Source: Pelargonium nanum
Lineage: Eukaryota; Streptophyta; Magnoliopsida; Geraniales; Geraniaceae
Length of the DNA stretch: 51,630 bases
Assembly (NCBI GenBank): GCA_036897485.1
Contig: JAYMTF010000122.1
Span: forward strand, 1 to 51,630
Direction: 5' to 3'
Part shown: piece after piece, positions 22,241 to 33,983 of the stretch
Layout: the number at the start of each line of letters is the position of its first letter
How positions within the stretch are numbered: the first letter of the stretch is position 1
Position numbers and translations under genes: made by a program
Notes under the pieces: generated by a model
What the model was told of the DNA's origin: nothing
The model's input: only the letters and a program-made list of their open reading frames with translations
Database searches by the model: none

Positions 22241-22313
22241 CGCCCACCGTGGGGCTCGAACCCACGACCACAAGGTTAAGAGCCTTGCGCTCTACCAACT
22301 GAGCTAGACGGGC
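22241..22313 (-). tRNA. trnK-CUU: tRNA-Lys (anticodon CTT)
   Basis: The minus strand folds as a full 73-nt cloverleaf without intron. The acceptor stem GCCCGTC pairs with GGTGGGC plus discriminator G; the D arm carries the A box TAGCTCAGTTGG; the anticodon loop is CTCTTAA between CAAGG and CCTTG; the T arm has the B box GGTTCGAGCCC. This is the nuclear cytosolic form. Confidence 0.97.
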
Positions 22314-23480
22314 TTATGATTATGATAACAAAAGTGTTGTACAAACCAAGGAATTTTTTGAAACAACTTTCTATTTGGTTTATTGAGGTTTCGAGGTGTA
22401 TTGGTTTGGAGAGGTCTAACCTAATCTAAAGAGGGTGAGAGATGCGGATCTTAACTTTTACATGTAAACTATGCGAGTTTGATCGGTCTGAAATATAATT
22501 TAGTCTAAACTTATTTTACACAACTCAAACTCGTAAAAATGTGAATTAAGTTTTTGTTACTTGAGTCTGAGCTTATTTTACACAACTCAAACTCGTAAAA
22601 AGTGAATCAAGTTTCTATTACTTGTAAATTTGGATCTAAATTGTTAACTCTAACAAACATTTAGTGCGATCTTAACTCCAATAAAAGGCAGAGCAACCAG
22701 AAGCAACCAAAGGGGAACAAGGCAACGAGTAGGAAAATGAATTAAGTTGTGGCACAAGACTTAGTCTCCAACTTTCTTCAAGGCAATACTCATGGTAGTG
22801 CCTTTTATGGACATTAGTTCATGCTTCTGTTTAGCACCGTACTTGTTGTTGTGGCAAATTTGATAGTTTCGTTGAGGCATGACACTTTGTCTTCGCTCCT
22901 TCAAGCCTTTTTTATTTATCAACAAGTTTAACATTTGAGACTTGAACATGAGACCTAAAGATAAAGAAGCGTCTTAAGACATTTGCCCCGTCGATGGTTA
23001 TTTTAACCCAAGTTCTTTGAGACGTGACCTTAAAGTGACACATGAGGTAATGTTTAGGCGAGATTATTTGGGCAACCTCTCTTGGAAGGCGTATATGGTT
23101 GGGTTCCGTTCTTTAACTCGCTTATTAGTCTCATTTAGTACATACTCTTTCAAAGGATGATGTGATTTTTTTTTTTACAATATACGTGTTATCATTGTAT
23201 TGATTATCTTGATTAATAATTTTCGAATAACATCACTTAATTAGTTAATTTGATAATGAAAAATGTTGTAGATGATAGATTTTCAAATACGACCGAAGAG
23301 ACGAAATATGCCAAAATGGTAAAATACAGAGACTTCAGTAGAAATTTCGAAAACTAGAGGGGCTATTTGGCAAAAACAAAAGACACAAAAAGCCCTAACT
23401 GACTGGTGTTCCTTACCGCTCGGCACTCCATAAACCCTAACCCCAACCAGACACAAACACAAGCTTCCAAAGAAAAATCC
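22314..23480. other. Intergenic region between tRNA-Lys and the CHZ1 gene
   Basis: It contains a two-copy tandem repeat at 22510-22627 (own entry) and a reading frame of unknown origin on the minus strand at 22761-22949, discussed under findings. The last 150 bp are the CHZ1 promoter and 5' UTR. The rest is AT-rich with no recognised feature. Confidence 0.5.
22510..22627. repeat. Direct tandem duplication, 62-bp unit, two copies
   Basis: CTTATTTTACACAACTCAAA starts at 22510 and again at 22572, and both units continue CTCGTAAAAANTGAAT(T/C)AAGTTT(T/C)T(A/G)TTACTTG with a few changes. Confidence 0.9.
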
Positions 23481-24071
23481 ATGGCGGAAATCAAGAACCA
23501 GGAAGATTCGACATTGCACGCGAAGCGCAAGCCCGATCGTCTCGACGAAGACGCCGAAGTGAATCTCAAGAAAATCCAGAAGATACAGACTCTCAACAAC
23601 AACAATTCTCCTCCTGCCGCCGAAGAGAACAGTGAAAACGAAGAAGAATGCGACAAGGAGAACCAAAGGCCCAAAGATTCTCCGATCGCCGAAGCGGAAA
23701 TTGACGACGACGAGGAAGATGATGAAGAAGGAGATTCTGAAGAAGACGAAGACGATGAGGACGAGAACGGCGAGAAATCGAACGGAAAATCGGTGGTGGA
23801 TCGGAAAGGGAAGGGGATTATGAGAGACGATAAGGGAAAAGGAAAAATGATTGAAGAAGAGGACGATGATGATGATAGCGATAGCGACGACGATGGCGAT
23901 TTCAGCCAATCGGAAGCGGAAAGCGATCTATCGGATGATCCTCTGGCGGAGGTCGATTTGGATAACATTCTTCCGTCGAGGACTCGGAGGCGAGCGTCGC
24001 AGCCTGGATTCTACATCGCCAATGATGTTGTGAATGCTCAGGACGATGATAGCGACGACAGCGATGCGTGA
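23481..24071 (+). CDS. CHZ1: Histone H2A.Z chaperone CHZ1-like acidic nuclear protein
   Basis: A single-exon frame of 196 residues. The N-terminal third is basic and polar with a possible nuclear localisation signal (KRKPDR). The middle is extremely acidic (runs of Asp/Glu about residues 74-150, broken by KGKGIM and KGKGKM). The C-terminal third carries the CHZ motif, LAEVDLDNILPSRTRRR, then ASQPGFYIAND and an acidic tail. In yeast Chz1 this motif holds H2A.Z-H2B dimers for delivery to the SWR1 remodeller; a like role in plants is inferred. The chosen ATG (ATCCATGG context) is preferred over the upstream in-frame Met 75 bp earlier, which has no conserved sequence after it. Confidence 0.88.
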   Translation: MAEIKNQEDSTLHAKRKPDRLDEDAEVNLKKIQKIQTLNNNNSPPAAEENSENEEECDKENQRPKDSPIAEAEIDDDEEDDEEGDSEEDEDDEDENGEKSNGKSVVDRKGKGIMRDDKGKGKMIEEEDDDDDSDSDDDGDFSQSEAESDLSDDPLAEVDLDNILPSRTRRRASQPGFYIANDVVNAQDDDSDDSDA

Positions 24072-26596
24072 TTCGAGGAAGGTTAGTGAAATCGAACATG
24101 AATTTGGTACTTGATTTGGGGATGGTATTGGTAGTTTGATGAGTTTAGGGTTTAAATTATGATTTTGAGGAACAATATGACTATGTTGATGATGAACTCA
24201 TGTTGTTACTCAATTTAAATATCTCCCCTTTTTTGCTCATTGTTTGATTTTATGTGTTAATTGCGATTTTGCTCTGCCATTTTTGTTTGAAATGTCAATG
24301 TTTGAGGTTTGTGTTGAACCTGGTTCAACCAATGTGCCGAAGATGAGATGAGAGATGCTAGTCATTGTTAGAGCTTGAAAACTTTAGAAATGACACGTTA
24401 CCCGGCACGAGCACAACGCTCCTTAAGCATGTTTGGACCCAACACGTTTAATGTCTTGTGTTTGTGCTAGACATGCGAAATGGGCATGACTCGGATACAA
24501 TTAAGATTTAGATAGAAATTTAAAGCTACTAAATCTTAATCATCGTCTTCTTATTTTCACTCACAACCCAACACCTATATTGTCAAAATCTCTGTGGCTA
24601 CGGCAAGAGAGTGGAAGCACCCGCGTCGTCTCTCCTTGGAGGCAAGGTTTGTTGTGTATGTGTATGTGTTTGTGTCGATGCATATAACACATATTTAACC
24701 TCAAACACGACACCTTAAGACGAATTGTCGGCTATAGCCATTGTCTTCAAAATGTGAAAACAAACATAGGGTCCTTGTAAAAATTACCGTTTTGCTGTTG
24801 CAGAAATCAGGTTTTGTCCCTTCTCATGATACCTTTAAGCCGAGTTCCTTTCAATTTGTTTACTCGGGCGTCAATTTTCCTACTTATTAGTGCTAGGAAG
24901 GGGGTTTATGAACATTCTCTAATTTGATCTTAAGACCCCAAAACTTGGTGCAGGCTATACGATAAAGGGTTTCGAGCTGTTAACATTTCATGCTCAGTGT
25001 CTCACAGTCTCACTCTGTTTCAGTGGTGCAAATCATCACAATACTCTTAGGATCTGCTGTGTGTTGATGCTGCAGTTTTGGGGGCAGTACCTGATATTAG
25101 GACATAATTGACATGGTTTGCACGATTGTGTTTACTTTAGGCAGTAGCTATGGCTTGAATATGTGTATTTGGGGAGAGCGGGAGAGATTAGTGATTCCGT
25201 GAGGAAAGACAAGAGAATTCAGTTGGAAGAAGTAAAAGTTGTAGGGGTAGACATAAGTTAAAATGGACAGTAGCGAGGAAATGCATAATAGCAATTGGCT
25301 TAACTAAGGAGATAGCATTAGATATGATAGAGTGGAGGAGGATAATATGAGCAAAGATCCCGAAGAGTTTTACTAGTGGATTCATGTAGTCGATCCTGAT
25401 ATTGTTCGGGAAATGGCTTGGTTGTTCGTTTTGGAGAGCGAGAGAGCACACATGTTGGATCACTATGGTCCAAGTTTTGCTTTGTTGTTGATTCTTTGTG
25501 CTGTTCGCAATCGAGCATAAACTTTATTTGGATTTTCTGTTAATGATTATGAAAACAGAAAACCGAGCTTAGTTTAGCCCGTTTTTATCTATGACATATC
25601 CTACATGATTAACATTAACATGTATGTTCTCCTTTAGATCCATGCATATGTTTTAGTTGTTACTCGGTGTATATGTTACATTTTTTCCTTCAAAAAGTGC
25701 TTTGTGGTACCGAGGTAGCATTTGGAATAAAAATATACCTAACCCTAACCAGAACCACATAGGTGTGGATCGAGCTTCGGTTTTGTCATAGAACAGGTGT
25801 AGGTTGTCCAACTCGAAAAATGGCAGGTCCATTTCAGTTTACTTGAACCTGGAAAAATTTTAGTCGGGTTTCAGGCACCTTTGAGCTCGTGTCCAGGTTG
25901 CCTTCTCTATATTCAGTGATCGGGTATGGTTATAAATAGGCTTCTTTTGCTTGACCAAGTCTTTTGAGTCAAATCCTAATTAGTTCACTATGTTCCTCGG
26001 ACTCTGAATTAAACTGATTTTAGCTCTAGCTCGCGGATTGTACTACAACTCGCAATCTGGATCCGAATCTGAGGGCGCCCTAAGTTAAACTGACCGTGTA
26101 CTTTCTGTATAATACTTATTTTCTTTTTCATAATTGTAAATACAGTAAAAATGTTATTAACTATTAATATTTAAAATATTTTTGGTACAAAAAAGAGAGG
26201 CAAAAATATCAAATATTATTGGTGGTCCTCAAAACAACAGATCTATAGCTACTGATCATGGAACCAAAACACAAAACATTTCAACTTTGGACCGTTTGAT
26301 CTCACAATCACACGCCTAATAGCGCAGGACCACAGTTATGTTCCATGCGCTATCATGTCGCGTGACTTAGCTGATCAAATTTAGCCAAAGCTACATTTTG
26401 GGTTTTGGGTTGGGAAATTGACCCGACCCATAAGATGTGATTACGCTTCATTAAAAATATTGAATTCGGGTGAGGAGCTCCGCTCCCACAAACTTAGTTG
26501 AGTGGATATTGGTGAAATTTAACGTGGTGTTATCATCTCATCGGCTTGGCTATGAAGATGAGTCAAATTATCTAAAGCTATGTAAGTTAGACACCT

Positions 26597-26745
26597 AAAA
26601 CAACGTAGGGAGATGTGCGTTGTGGCTGCGTGAGTGGGAAGAGCTCTTGAGTTCGATCCCCACTCAATATAGCTTAAAGGTGCCTATCGCGAAAGTGCGA
26701 GCCTGCTCAGGAACCCCATGGTTTAAAACAAAAAAAAACAACGTA
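26597..26745 (+). mobile_element. tRNA-derived SINE with perfect 11-bp target-site duplications
   Basis: The body (26608-26734) has an A-box-like GTGGCTGCGTGAGTGG, then the B box GAGTTCGATCC about 30 bp later, and ends in an A-rich tail. It is flanked by AAAACAACGTA at 26597-26607 and 26735-26745. This is the layout of a plant Pol III SINE. Its short length (about 127 bp) suggests a small family or an internally shortened copy. Confidence 0.85.
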
Positions 26746-29379
26746 TTTTTATATAAATGGTTGAAAAGAATATCAAAACTACATAGTATTACCCATCTTT
26801 TTTGGATAAAAAAATAATAAAAAATATGTAATTTTGATATTATCTTCTACCACTTATTTAAAATTACCGTAATTTTGAATATCTGGCTCACATAATTTTG
26901 AATAAGTTGACTCTCCTCTATACTATTCCACTCTTTTATCATTAATGTTATCCTTTTTAAAACTATCTTGTTAAAGGGGAAAAATGAGGGAAAACATTAG
27001 TCAATATATAAAACGAAAGCAATTTTCTTTTTCAAAGTTTGGTATTAAGCAAGTCTTTTCATGGATTTGGAGTTTGAAATTTGGGACATGGTTGTTATAT
27101 AATGTATGTCTAGTTTGAAAACTTGGTATACTTCACATGTAGCTAATGATTATGCATTTTAGAGGGAGATTGGGATTAAGATATATTAGATTTGAATTAT
27201 TTGTACTCGAATTTGTAGGCATTTGAAATGTAATTTGATTAATTTTTAATTCGAATGAAATTGTAAAAAACCGAACACTTAAAACATAAATTTTGAAATT
27301 TGATATGAAACTCGCACCACATGTTAAGTTGGATTTTTCAACTCAAATTAAAAAATCAAAAGTTAAACACCGAATTGCTAGTTTTATGACATGTAGAGAG
27401 TTCCAAGTATTCTAAACCAAAAGTAAAATAATTTAGACTAAAACACAAATGAGATTATGCTAATTAAAGATAATTTGGTTAAGTTGTTGTTAATTAGTTG
27501 ATTAATTATAAATTTAATATGACAAACATAATTTGCCATGTTAGATAGAGAACCTTAATATCTCTTTTTAAGTCAACTAATCCAAAAGTATTATCATTGT
27601 CACATGTGCTCTCATTATCTCAATTCTTTCAATTTTATTGGTGCTTAGTTGCTTGACTTTAAACATTCTAGAATCTTCTTTATGTGTAAACCACTAAATC
27701 ATAAAAAAATAGTTTCCACACATATAATTGGTACTTTTTTACACATTATTGTCGCTTTTAAAAATGTGTCGCATAAACAAAAATTGAAGAAAAATTACAA
27801 TAGTTTATACAGTAGAAGCTATAAATTTGACTCACGTAAGAAAACGAGCTCATTTTAGGAACTTAGTTCTGCAGGAACAACGAGCTTGTGTTGAACAGGA
27901 GATATGAAATACAATTTCTTACCCTCATAATATTAAGTTAATTTCATGTTTGTATCGACTACAATTTGTAGTTATTTTTTTAGGTTTGAGAGCAATTTAA
28001 ACATATTGTTTGTAACCAAATTAAATATTCTTATAAAATAACTGAATTTGAATATGCAATTTAATAAAATGACAATTTTGCCGATTTGATTTGTCGTCAT
28101 GTCAGGTTCTATTATAACGATTCATTTATCGATATGATCCAATGCGAGAATTGACGTACAAGTTACTAGCTCTATCACGACTACACCTTTAACAACACAA
28201 TTTTTCTAGGCCCAAAAAGGTTATTGATAGTGTCCTTACACCAAACCACAAATCATTTGTTTTCTTTGTGACAAAATTGATATTCTAAACCCAATTTTAG
28301 ATTTTTATATGTATAAATCAAAGTTGGCTACATACAATGCATTTGGAAAATTAGTTACTCCATGAAATTCTCATAAACGACAAAAATAATTAATGGAAAA
28401 CGTGAGTTGGCTTCTCAAGCCCACCATTATTTTTATTTATCTACACACAAAAACGTGGAAATAACTAATAATAAATCATAAGAGAACCAATTCAATTATT
28501 TTTGGATAATATGTTGAGAGAATTTGAGACAAAAACCAAATATTTAAGGAGGCCTTAATTGCTTTGATTGACTTAAACCCACAAACAATTACCAACTAAT
28601 TTATCAATGTCACGTTTTGAATATCACGTCAATTAGACACATGTCTTTAAATTTCGTTACATTTGTTACGTTACTTTTATGTGCGTACTAGATCAAACAA
28701 TAAAGTAGTGAAATATAAATTAAAGTACAAGCAAAATATGTACTTTTATTTAAAGTATAAATGATAATCTATACCTAATTTTTTTTAAATTGAAATTTCA
28801 TCCAATTCAAATTTGATTTTTGAGGTTATTTAAAGGGTATTTTGGTAATTTTAACTAAATCAACCTACAACTTTTGTGTCATTTAGATTATGTTATTAAG
28901 AAAATCAAAGTTGTCGAGAAGAATGGAAATTTTTATAATTATCATCTGGTCGACATTTTTCAACGAGAGTTGCATCTAAACTTGCATCATTTGACATGTT
29001 CATATATGTATCAAAATGAATTATAATATATTAATAATTAAAAAAATCATGTGGAGGCAAAATTGTTAAAGCCTATGGATGATAAAAGAGTAAAGTATAG
29101 ATAAGCAATCATCTTGGCAACAAGTCAATGTGATAAATGATTGTGAACATGGCAACAAATGTGACAAAGTTGAATAAATAGTATTGGGTTGAATTTCAAT
29201 AATCATAGTAAAGCAATGCCTAGCTAGTTAGTGAAGCAACATAGAAGCAAAATTCCAATGATGAATTTTTAATCACAACATAGTGAAAAAGAAAAGAAAA
29301 AGAGAGAGAGGATAAAAATAATAATTAATTAACCATGTAGATAATTCAAATTTTATGATTCTACAAACTTAAAATTTGG

Positions 29380-29662
29380 CAAGCTCAGGTTGTCTAAGAG
29401 GTGGAACCTTTGGTCGATGATGTCATGGATCTGCTGAATCGGGATTGGAGAGTGGACATTCATCATACATACCGGGAAGGCAACAAGGTTGCCGATTTCC
29501 TTGCCAATATGGGGCAGAGCTCATCCATGGGTTTGACAGTATACCGAGATGCTCCAGTTGGGGTTGGGGAGCTTGTGATGGAGGATGCTCGCAGGGTTGC
29601 CTTTCCTCGCATAGTTGCTAGCTCTTAGTCTTTTCGCTTTCCTCTTGTTAAAAAAAAAAAAT
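29380..29662 (+). mobile_element. 5'-truncated LINE (3' RNase H end)
   Basis: The frame 29401-29628 encodes the C-terminal part of the RVT_3-type RNase H of plant LINEs: LLNRDWRVDIHHTYREGNKV followed by ADFLANMG, then VAFPRIVASS and stop. It is followed 22 bp later by an A11 run (29650-29660), the LINE tail. The reverse transcriptase and endonuclease parts are missing, as usual for a dead-on-arrival LINE. Direct flanking repeats are not convincing. Confidence 0.8.
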
Positions 29663-31129
29663 TTAAATCCACACAATAAATATAAAAATTTGGATTTTCA
29701 TAATGGTTTAAAATATTTTAGGTCTAAAAATGAGAATATCTACTAAAATTTGAACAATACATTGAAGTGAAAATGTGAGTTTAAAAGTCGAAGAAGTGAT
29801 AATGTAATATTACTTTTGCAAATGAAGTGACTTCTTACACTCACAGCTCTAAGGTGGTAACTATCTTCTATGAATGGTTGGTAACAAAGGTGGATCGTGC
29901 AGTGAACTCTTAAAGATATCCCTTCAACACAACACAACATAGGTCGTCGAAAGGTTCTTGGAGACCGACCAAAGCACGAAAGTAGATTCTATACCGCCGC
30001 GGCTGGAAACTCGATTTTCTCCTGAGAATGGATACGCGATAGATGCCGTCTTCACACCCATTCGAAAGGTTAACGAGAGTATTCACCATCAACGGCCTGT
30101 AGCTAATGTGCTCCTTTATACAATGCACCATACCGCAGAGAAACAGTCCCTCACTGATAGGTCGCTTATTAAAAAAATCTATCTTTTCATGAATTTCCTA
30201 ATCATTGAAAAGCCCAATTAAATAAAATTAATTTAAAAGCAAAAATTTAAATTAATAATAAAACTCTTAAAGACAAACACAGCTTCGAGAGTACAAAAAC
30301 CTGAATACTCGCTCTTATCTTTTATGAATTTGTCACACTCACACCACTAAGGAAAGTAGTGTTGTCATGCTCTTGAGTCTTGTCAATGAAATAGAGAGTA
30401 CAGTACTCGCGCGAGTACGCAGTGGCATTTCCGTGATTTCAACTCAAATGAGTGTCAATCTTGCAGTCTGTACGTACATCACTGACGTGTGATACTTCAA
30501 TTTAAGAACACATGCATGTTCCATACATCAACGGCCGAAAATCATTAATCTTTTCGTGAAACCAATCCCGACCGTCGATCTAATGAAGCCGAGCCGAGAC
30601 AGAACTCACTAACCCTGGTTTAGCATATTTAACCATGGTTAAATTTGGCTTTAGTGTCCAATTAGTTCATTTTTTGTGCCATTTTCTGAGAAACAGAGCT
30701 CCGAGAGATTGTTTCTCTCTCTAGTTTTTAGGGCAATTTTTTTGGTGATTTTGTTTAGTGTTTCGATCTAATTAAGAATGTCTATTTAAGGAAATTTCAG
30801 GGACTCAGATCTTTGAATTTCGTATGTTTTTTTTGCTATGTTTTTTTTTTTCCGTCTTCGCAATCATCACCTTTTGATTCGGAGATGATCACTGAGTAAC
30901 TGTTTTTTTTTCCTTTCAGTTTCTGTCATTTTCTCGGGAAAATTTGAGCTATATTTTTTGTCCTCTCTAATTTTCTTCGCGGATCGCAGTTTCAAACTCT
31001 AGATCTAGTTTCCACGGCGTAGATTTGGCTAAATCTGGTCGAAATGGTTGACTTTTTACCGATTAAGATCTAGGTTTTTTGTTGCGATTATTTTCTCGGG
31101 AAAGTTTTTTTGATTTTCCGGGAAAGAGG

Positions 31130-33983
31130 ATGAATTATTTTCCCGAAGAGGTGTTGGAGCACGTGTTCGATTTCGTGGAGACGCACAAGGACCGTAACGC
31201 AGTGTCTCTGGTGTGCAAGACTTGGTACAGAGTCGAGAGGTTCAGTAGGCGTAGGGTTTTCATCGGAAATTGCTATTCGATCAGTCCTGAGAGAGTGATT
31301 GCGAGATTTCCGGGATTGAAGTCTCTGACTCTGAAAGGAAAGCCCCATTTTGCGGATTTCAATTTGGTTCCGCCTGATTGGGGAGGTTTTGTGCTTCCAT
31401 GGATCGAAGCAATGGCGGATGGTGGTATTGGGTTGGAGGAGCTGAGGTTGAAGAGGATGGTGGTTTCGGATTTGTGCTTGGAGCTGGTTTCGCGAGCTTT
31501 TGCGAATTTCAAGTCTTTGGTGCTTGTGAGCTGTGAAGGGTTCACCACAGATGGGCTCGCTGCTATTGCTGCAAATTGTAGGTAAGGTGATTTGTTTGTT
31601 TGTTTGTTTTTGTTTTGATGGGTTTGTTTTTGCTTATGGACTGTTTTTAATGAAAAAATTGAACATAAATTGACTAATAGAGATTCATTTTTTTAAGGAA
31701 ATTGAAGCAAATCTACATGATTCACACAAAAATCTCTCAAAATTTCTCTTGATATGTTGCATTAATTTAACACAAGAATGACCCCTATTGGAGATTAGAG
31801 CAAAATTTATGATATTTGTTTGAAAATTTAGAGTGAAATGAATGGCAAGGGGTTTGTTACCATCATCAATTGATCTATGGGTATACCACTCTTTTTGCAT
31901 CTCTAGGGTGTTAACTTATACGTTTGAAAGGTTCATTCTATGGTAGCATATTAAAGGTATAGAGCATTGTTGTGATTTCAGATTTTTGATGTTTGACACC
32001 TTGGTCCGTTTGTAAAGGTTTCGTGCGCTTTTGTAATTTCATTAGCTTGTGCTTTTAAGGACAGTCCATAATCTGGAAATGGTGTCGTGGTAGGTTCCAA
32101 TCTTGGGTTTGTTTCTATCTTTTTGGTCGATTGTCTACAACTAGTCAACAACAACATCTTCTGTTCGATTTCGTTTTTGTCCATTGCTTATTTGTTCTTG
32201 TAATTGTTTTTCGCCTCCCTTTACTTTTGTGCTTCAATATCTGTTTCGTAGATTTTCGAATTCATGATACTTGATTGTTAACATCTATGGTGGTTTGAGT
32301 TTTGCTGTTCAGTTCACGACTTATCACAATGATCATTACTTGATGTGCACAATTTTTGCGGTTTCCGTTCTCTTTGTTTGGTATACTCAAGAACTTGCAT
32401 TAGAATCGGCAATTTGGGCCCGAACCCATGGGCACCGAAGGGACGCGACACCAGCACTACCTTCTAACCCGAATTGCCAGTTCTAAGTCTTGCATATTAT
32501 TTGACAAGTCCTTGTACTCACTATAAGATATTTTACAGTTTTAGCAGGCTAAAATTCACTATATCCTTAACATTAGTGTATGTTATAACTATAGTTTCTT
32601 GATTCTTCGATCTAGGCATCTTCAAGAGCTAGACTTGCAAGAAAATGAAATAGAGGATCATCGCGGACAGTGGCTTTGCTGCTTTCCCGAAAGCTGCACA
32701 TCTCTTGTCTCACTGAATTTTGCCTGCCTTAAAGGAGAAATTAATTTGGCAGCTCTTGAGAGACTCGTGGCGAGATCGCCCAATCTAAAGAGTTTGAGGT
32801 TAAATCGGTCAGTGCCACTCGATGCACTCCAAAAGATACTAGAACGAGCTCCTCAGCTGGCAGACTTGGGTACAGGGTCCTTTGTCCACGACCCAGACTC
32901 TGAGACCTATAACAAACTAAAGAATAACATCGAGAAGTTGACATCTATTAGGAGTTTATCCGGGTTTTTGGAGGTGGGTCCTCACTGCCTGTCCGCCATT
33001 CATCCCATCTGCGCTGATCTGATCTCCTTGAACCTGAGCTACGCTCCGGGAATTCCTGGTTCTGACCTAATAAAGCTCGTTCAACACTGCAGGAAACTTC
33101 AGCGCCTATGGGTCCGATACTCTCTCCCTACTTTTACCAAACTTCACGTTTCTATTCTCAACGTCTTGTTTGCCAAAATGATGATAATGGTTTTATGTTT
33201 ATGCAGATACTGGATTGTATTGGGGACAAAGGATTAGGTGTCGTGGCGAGCAGCTGTAAAGAATTGCGGGAATTGAGGGTCTTCCCGTCTGATCTATATG
33301 ACGGGAATGGAGACGGTGTTGTGACTGAAGAAGGCTTGGTCGCCATATCCATCGGCTGTCCAAAGCTCCAATCTATATTATACTTTTGCGAGCAAATGAC
33401 CAATGCTGCCCTAATAACCGTAGCCAAGAACTGCCCGAACTTCATCCGCTTCAGGCTTTGCATCCTAAACCCTACAAAACCCGACGCTGTGACCCACCAA
33501 CCACTAGACGAGGGTTTCGGGGCAATAGTTCAGTCATGCAAAAATCTCACCCGCCTATCACTCTCCGGCCACCTAACTGACCAGGTCTTCCTCCACATTG
33601 GCATGCATGCGAAGAAGCTCGAAATGCTTTCCATTGCATTTGCTGGGGACAGCGACAAGGGAATGCTCTATGTACTAAACGGCTGCAAGAATCTTCGCAA
33701 ACTGGAAATCAGAGACTGCCCGTTCGGGAATCCAGCGCTTCTAAATGACGTGGGAAAGTATGAGACAATGCGATCCCTTTGGATGTCATCGTGTGAAGTG
33801 ACCCTCGGGGGCTGCAAGGCGCTGGCGAAGAAGATGCCGAGGCTCAATGTAGAGATCATAAATGAAAACGAGCAGATGGAGATTGGCAGTGTCGGAGATA
33901 TGGACAAGGTGGAGAAAATGTACTTGTACCGAACTGTGGTTGGACCCAGAAAAGATGCACCGGACTTTGTATCGACTCTGTAA
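31130..33983 (+). CDS. AFB2: Auxin receptor F-box protein of the TIR1/AFB family, AFB2/AFB3 type
   Basis: Three exons: 31130-31581, 32616-33111 and 33207-33983, total 1725 nt and 574 residues (Arabidopsis AFB2 has 575). The F box ([20 protein letters not shown]) is followed by leucine-rich repeats that form the auxin/InsP6 pocket; [19 protein letters not shown] and RLSLSG hold the pocket His, Arg and Ser known from TIR1. The protein joins SCF ubiquitin ligase and, with auxin as glue, binds Aux/IAA repressors for destruction in the nucleus. Exon structure (two introns, first about 1 kb) is like the family. The mRNA carries a miR393 site. Odd residue: LSLSGHLTD, where I remember GLLTD in TIR1/AFB proteins. 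The second donor is weak (TGG|GTCCGA), but exon 3 continues the frame exactly. Confidence 0.96.
32401..32487. mobile_element. Very short hAT-like MITE (about 87 bp) in AFB intron 1
   Basis: Ends TAGAATCGGCAATTTGGG and CGAATTGCCAGTTCTA are inverted repeats of the TAGAGCTGGCAA family found elsewhere in the window. Flanks ACTTGCAT (32393-32400) and TCTTGCAT (32488-32495) differ at one of eight bases, a likely 8-bp target duplication. Confidence 0.75.
33763..33783 (+). promoter_or_regulatory. miR393 target site in the AFB coding sequence
   Basis: The sense sequence contains CAATGCGATCCCTTTGGA, an 18-nt perfect complement to miR393 (5' UCCAAAGGGAUCGCAUUG...), inside the conserved codons for [10 protein letters not shown] in exon 3. 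In other plants miR393 cuts TIR1/AFB mRNAs here and triggers secondary siRNAs. Confidence 0.9.

Larger units (their letters stand above)
24072..31129. other. Seven-kilobase gene-poor AT-rich region
   Basis: No intact gene was found. It holds: a stretch with 'acgacacgagcacaac'-like words at about 24370-24510 (hAT-type remnant); a short CCTAACCCTAACC at 25738; GGGTC-rich hAT-like remnant sequence at about 25790-26090; a SINE at 26608-26734; a long low-complexity AT-rich stretch 26750-29370; a LINE 3' end at about 29380-29662; and unassigned sequence 29670-30650. The last 450 bp before 31130 are the AFB promoter and a T-rich 5' leader. Confidence 0.55.

Noticed and set aside
23283-23968. Two long minus-strand frames (208 and 201 residues) opposite the CHZ1 gene, rich in Ser, Phe and Val
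   Set aside because: They are the antisense of Asp/Glu codon runs in CHZ1 and have no domain, so they are shadows.
25738-25752. CCTAACCCTAACC, like an interstitial telomere repeat
   Set aside because: Fewer than three units; similar AAACCCTAA words are common in plant promoters.
29910-30221. Small frames on both strands at 29910-30221
   Set aside because: No domain, no splice or codon evidence; the region stays unassigned.
24072-31129. Search for an LTR retrotransposon or virus-like element in the gene-poor region
   Set aside because: No long direct repeats, primer-binding site, or gag/pol/capsid words were seen by eye; only LINE and SINE pieces are supported.
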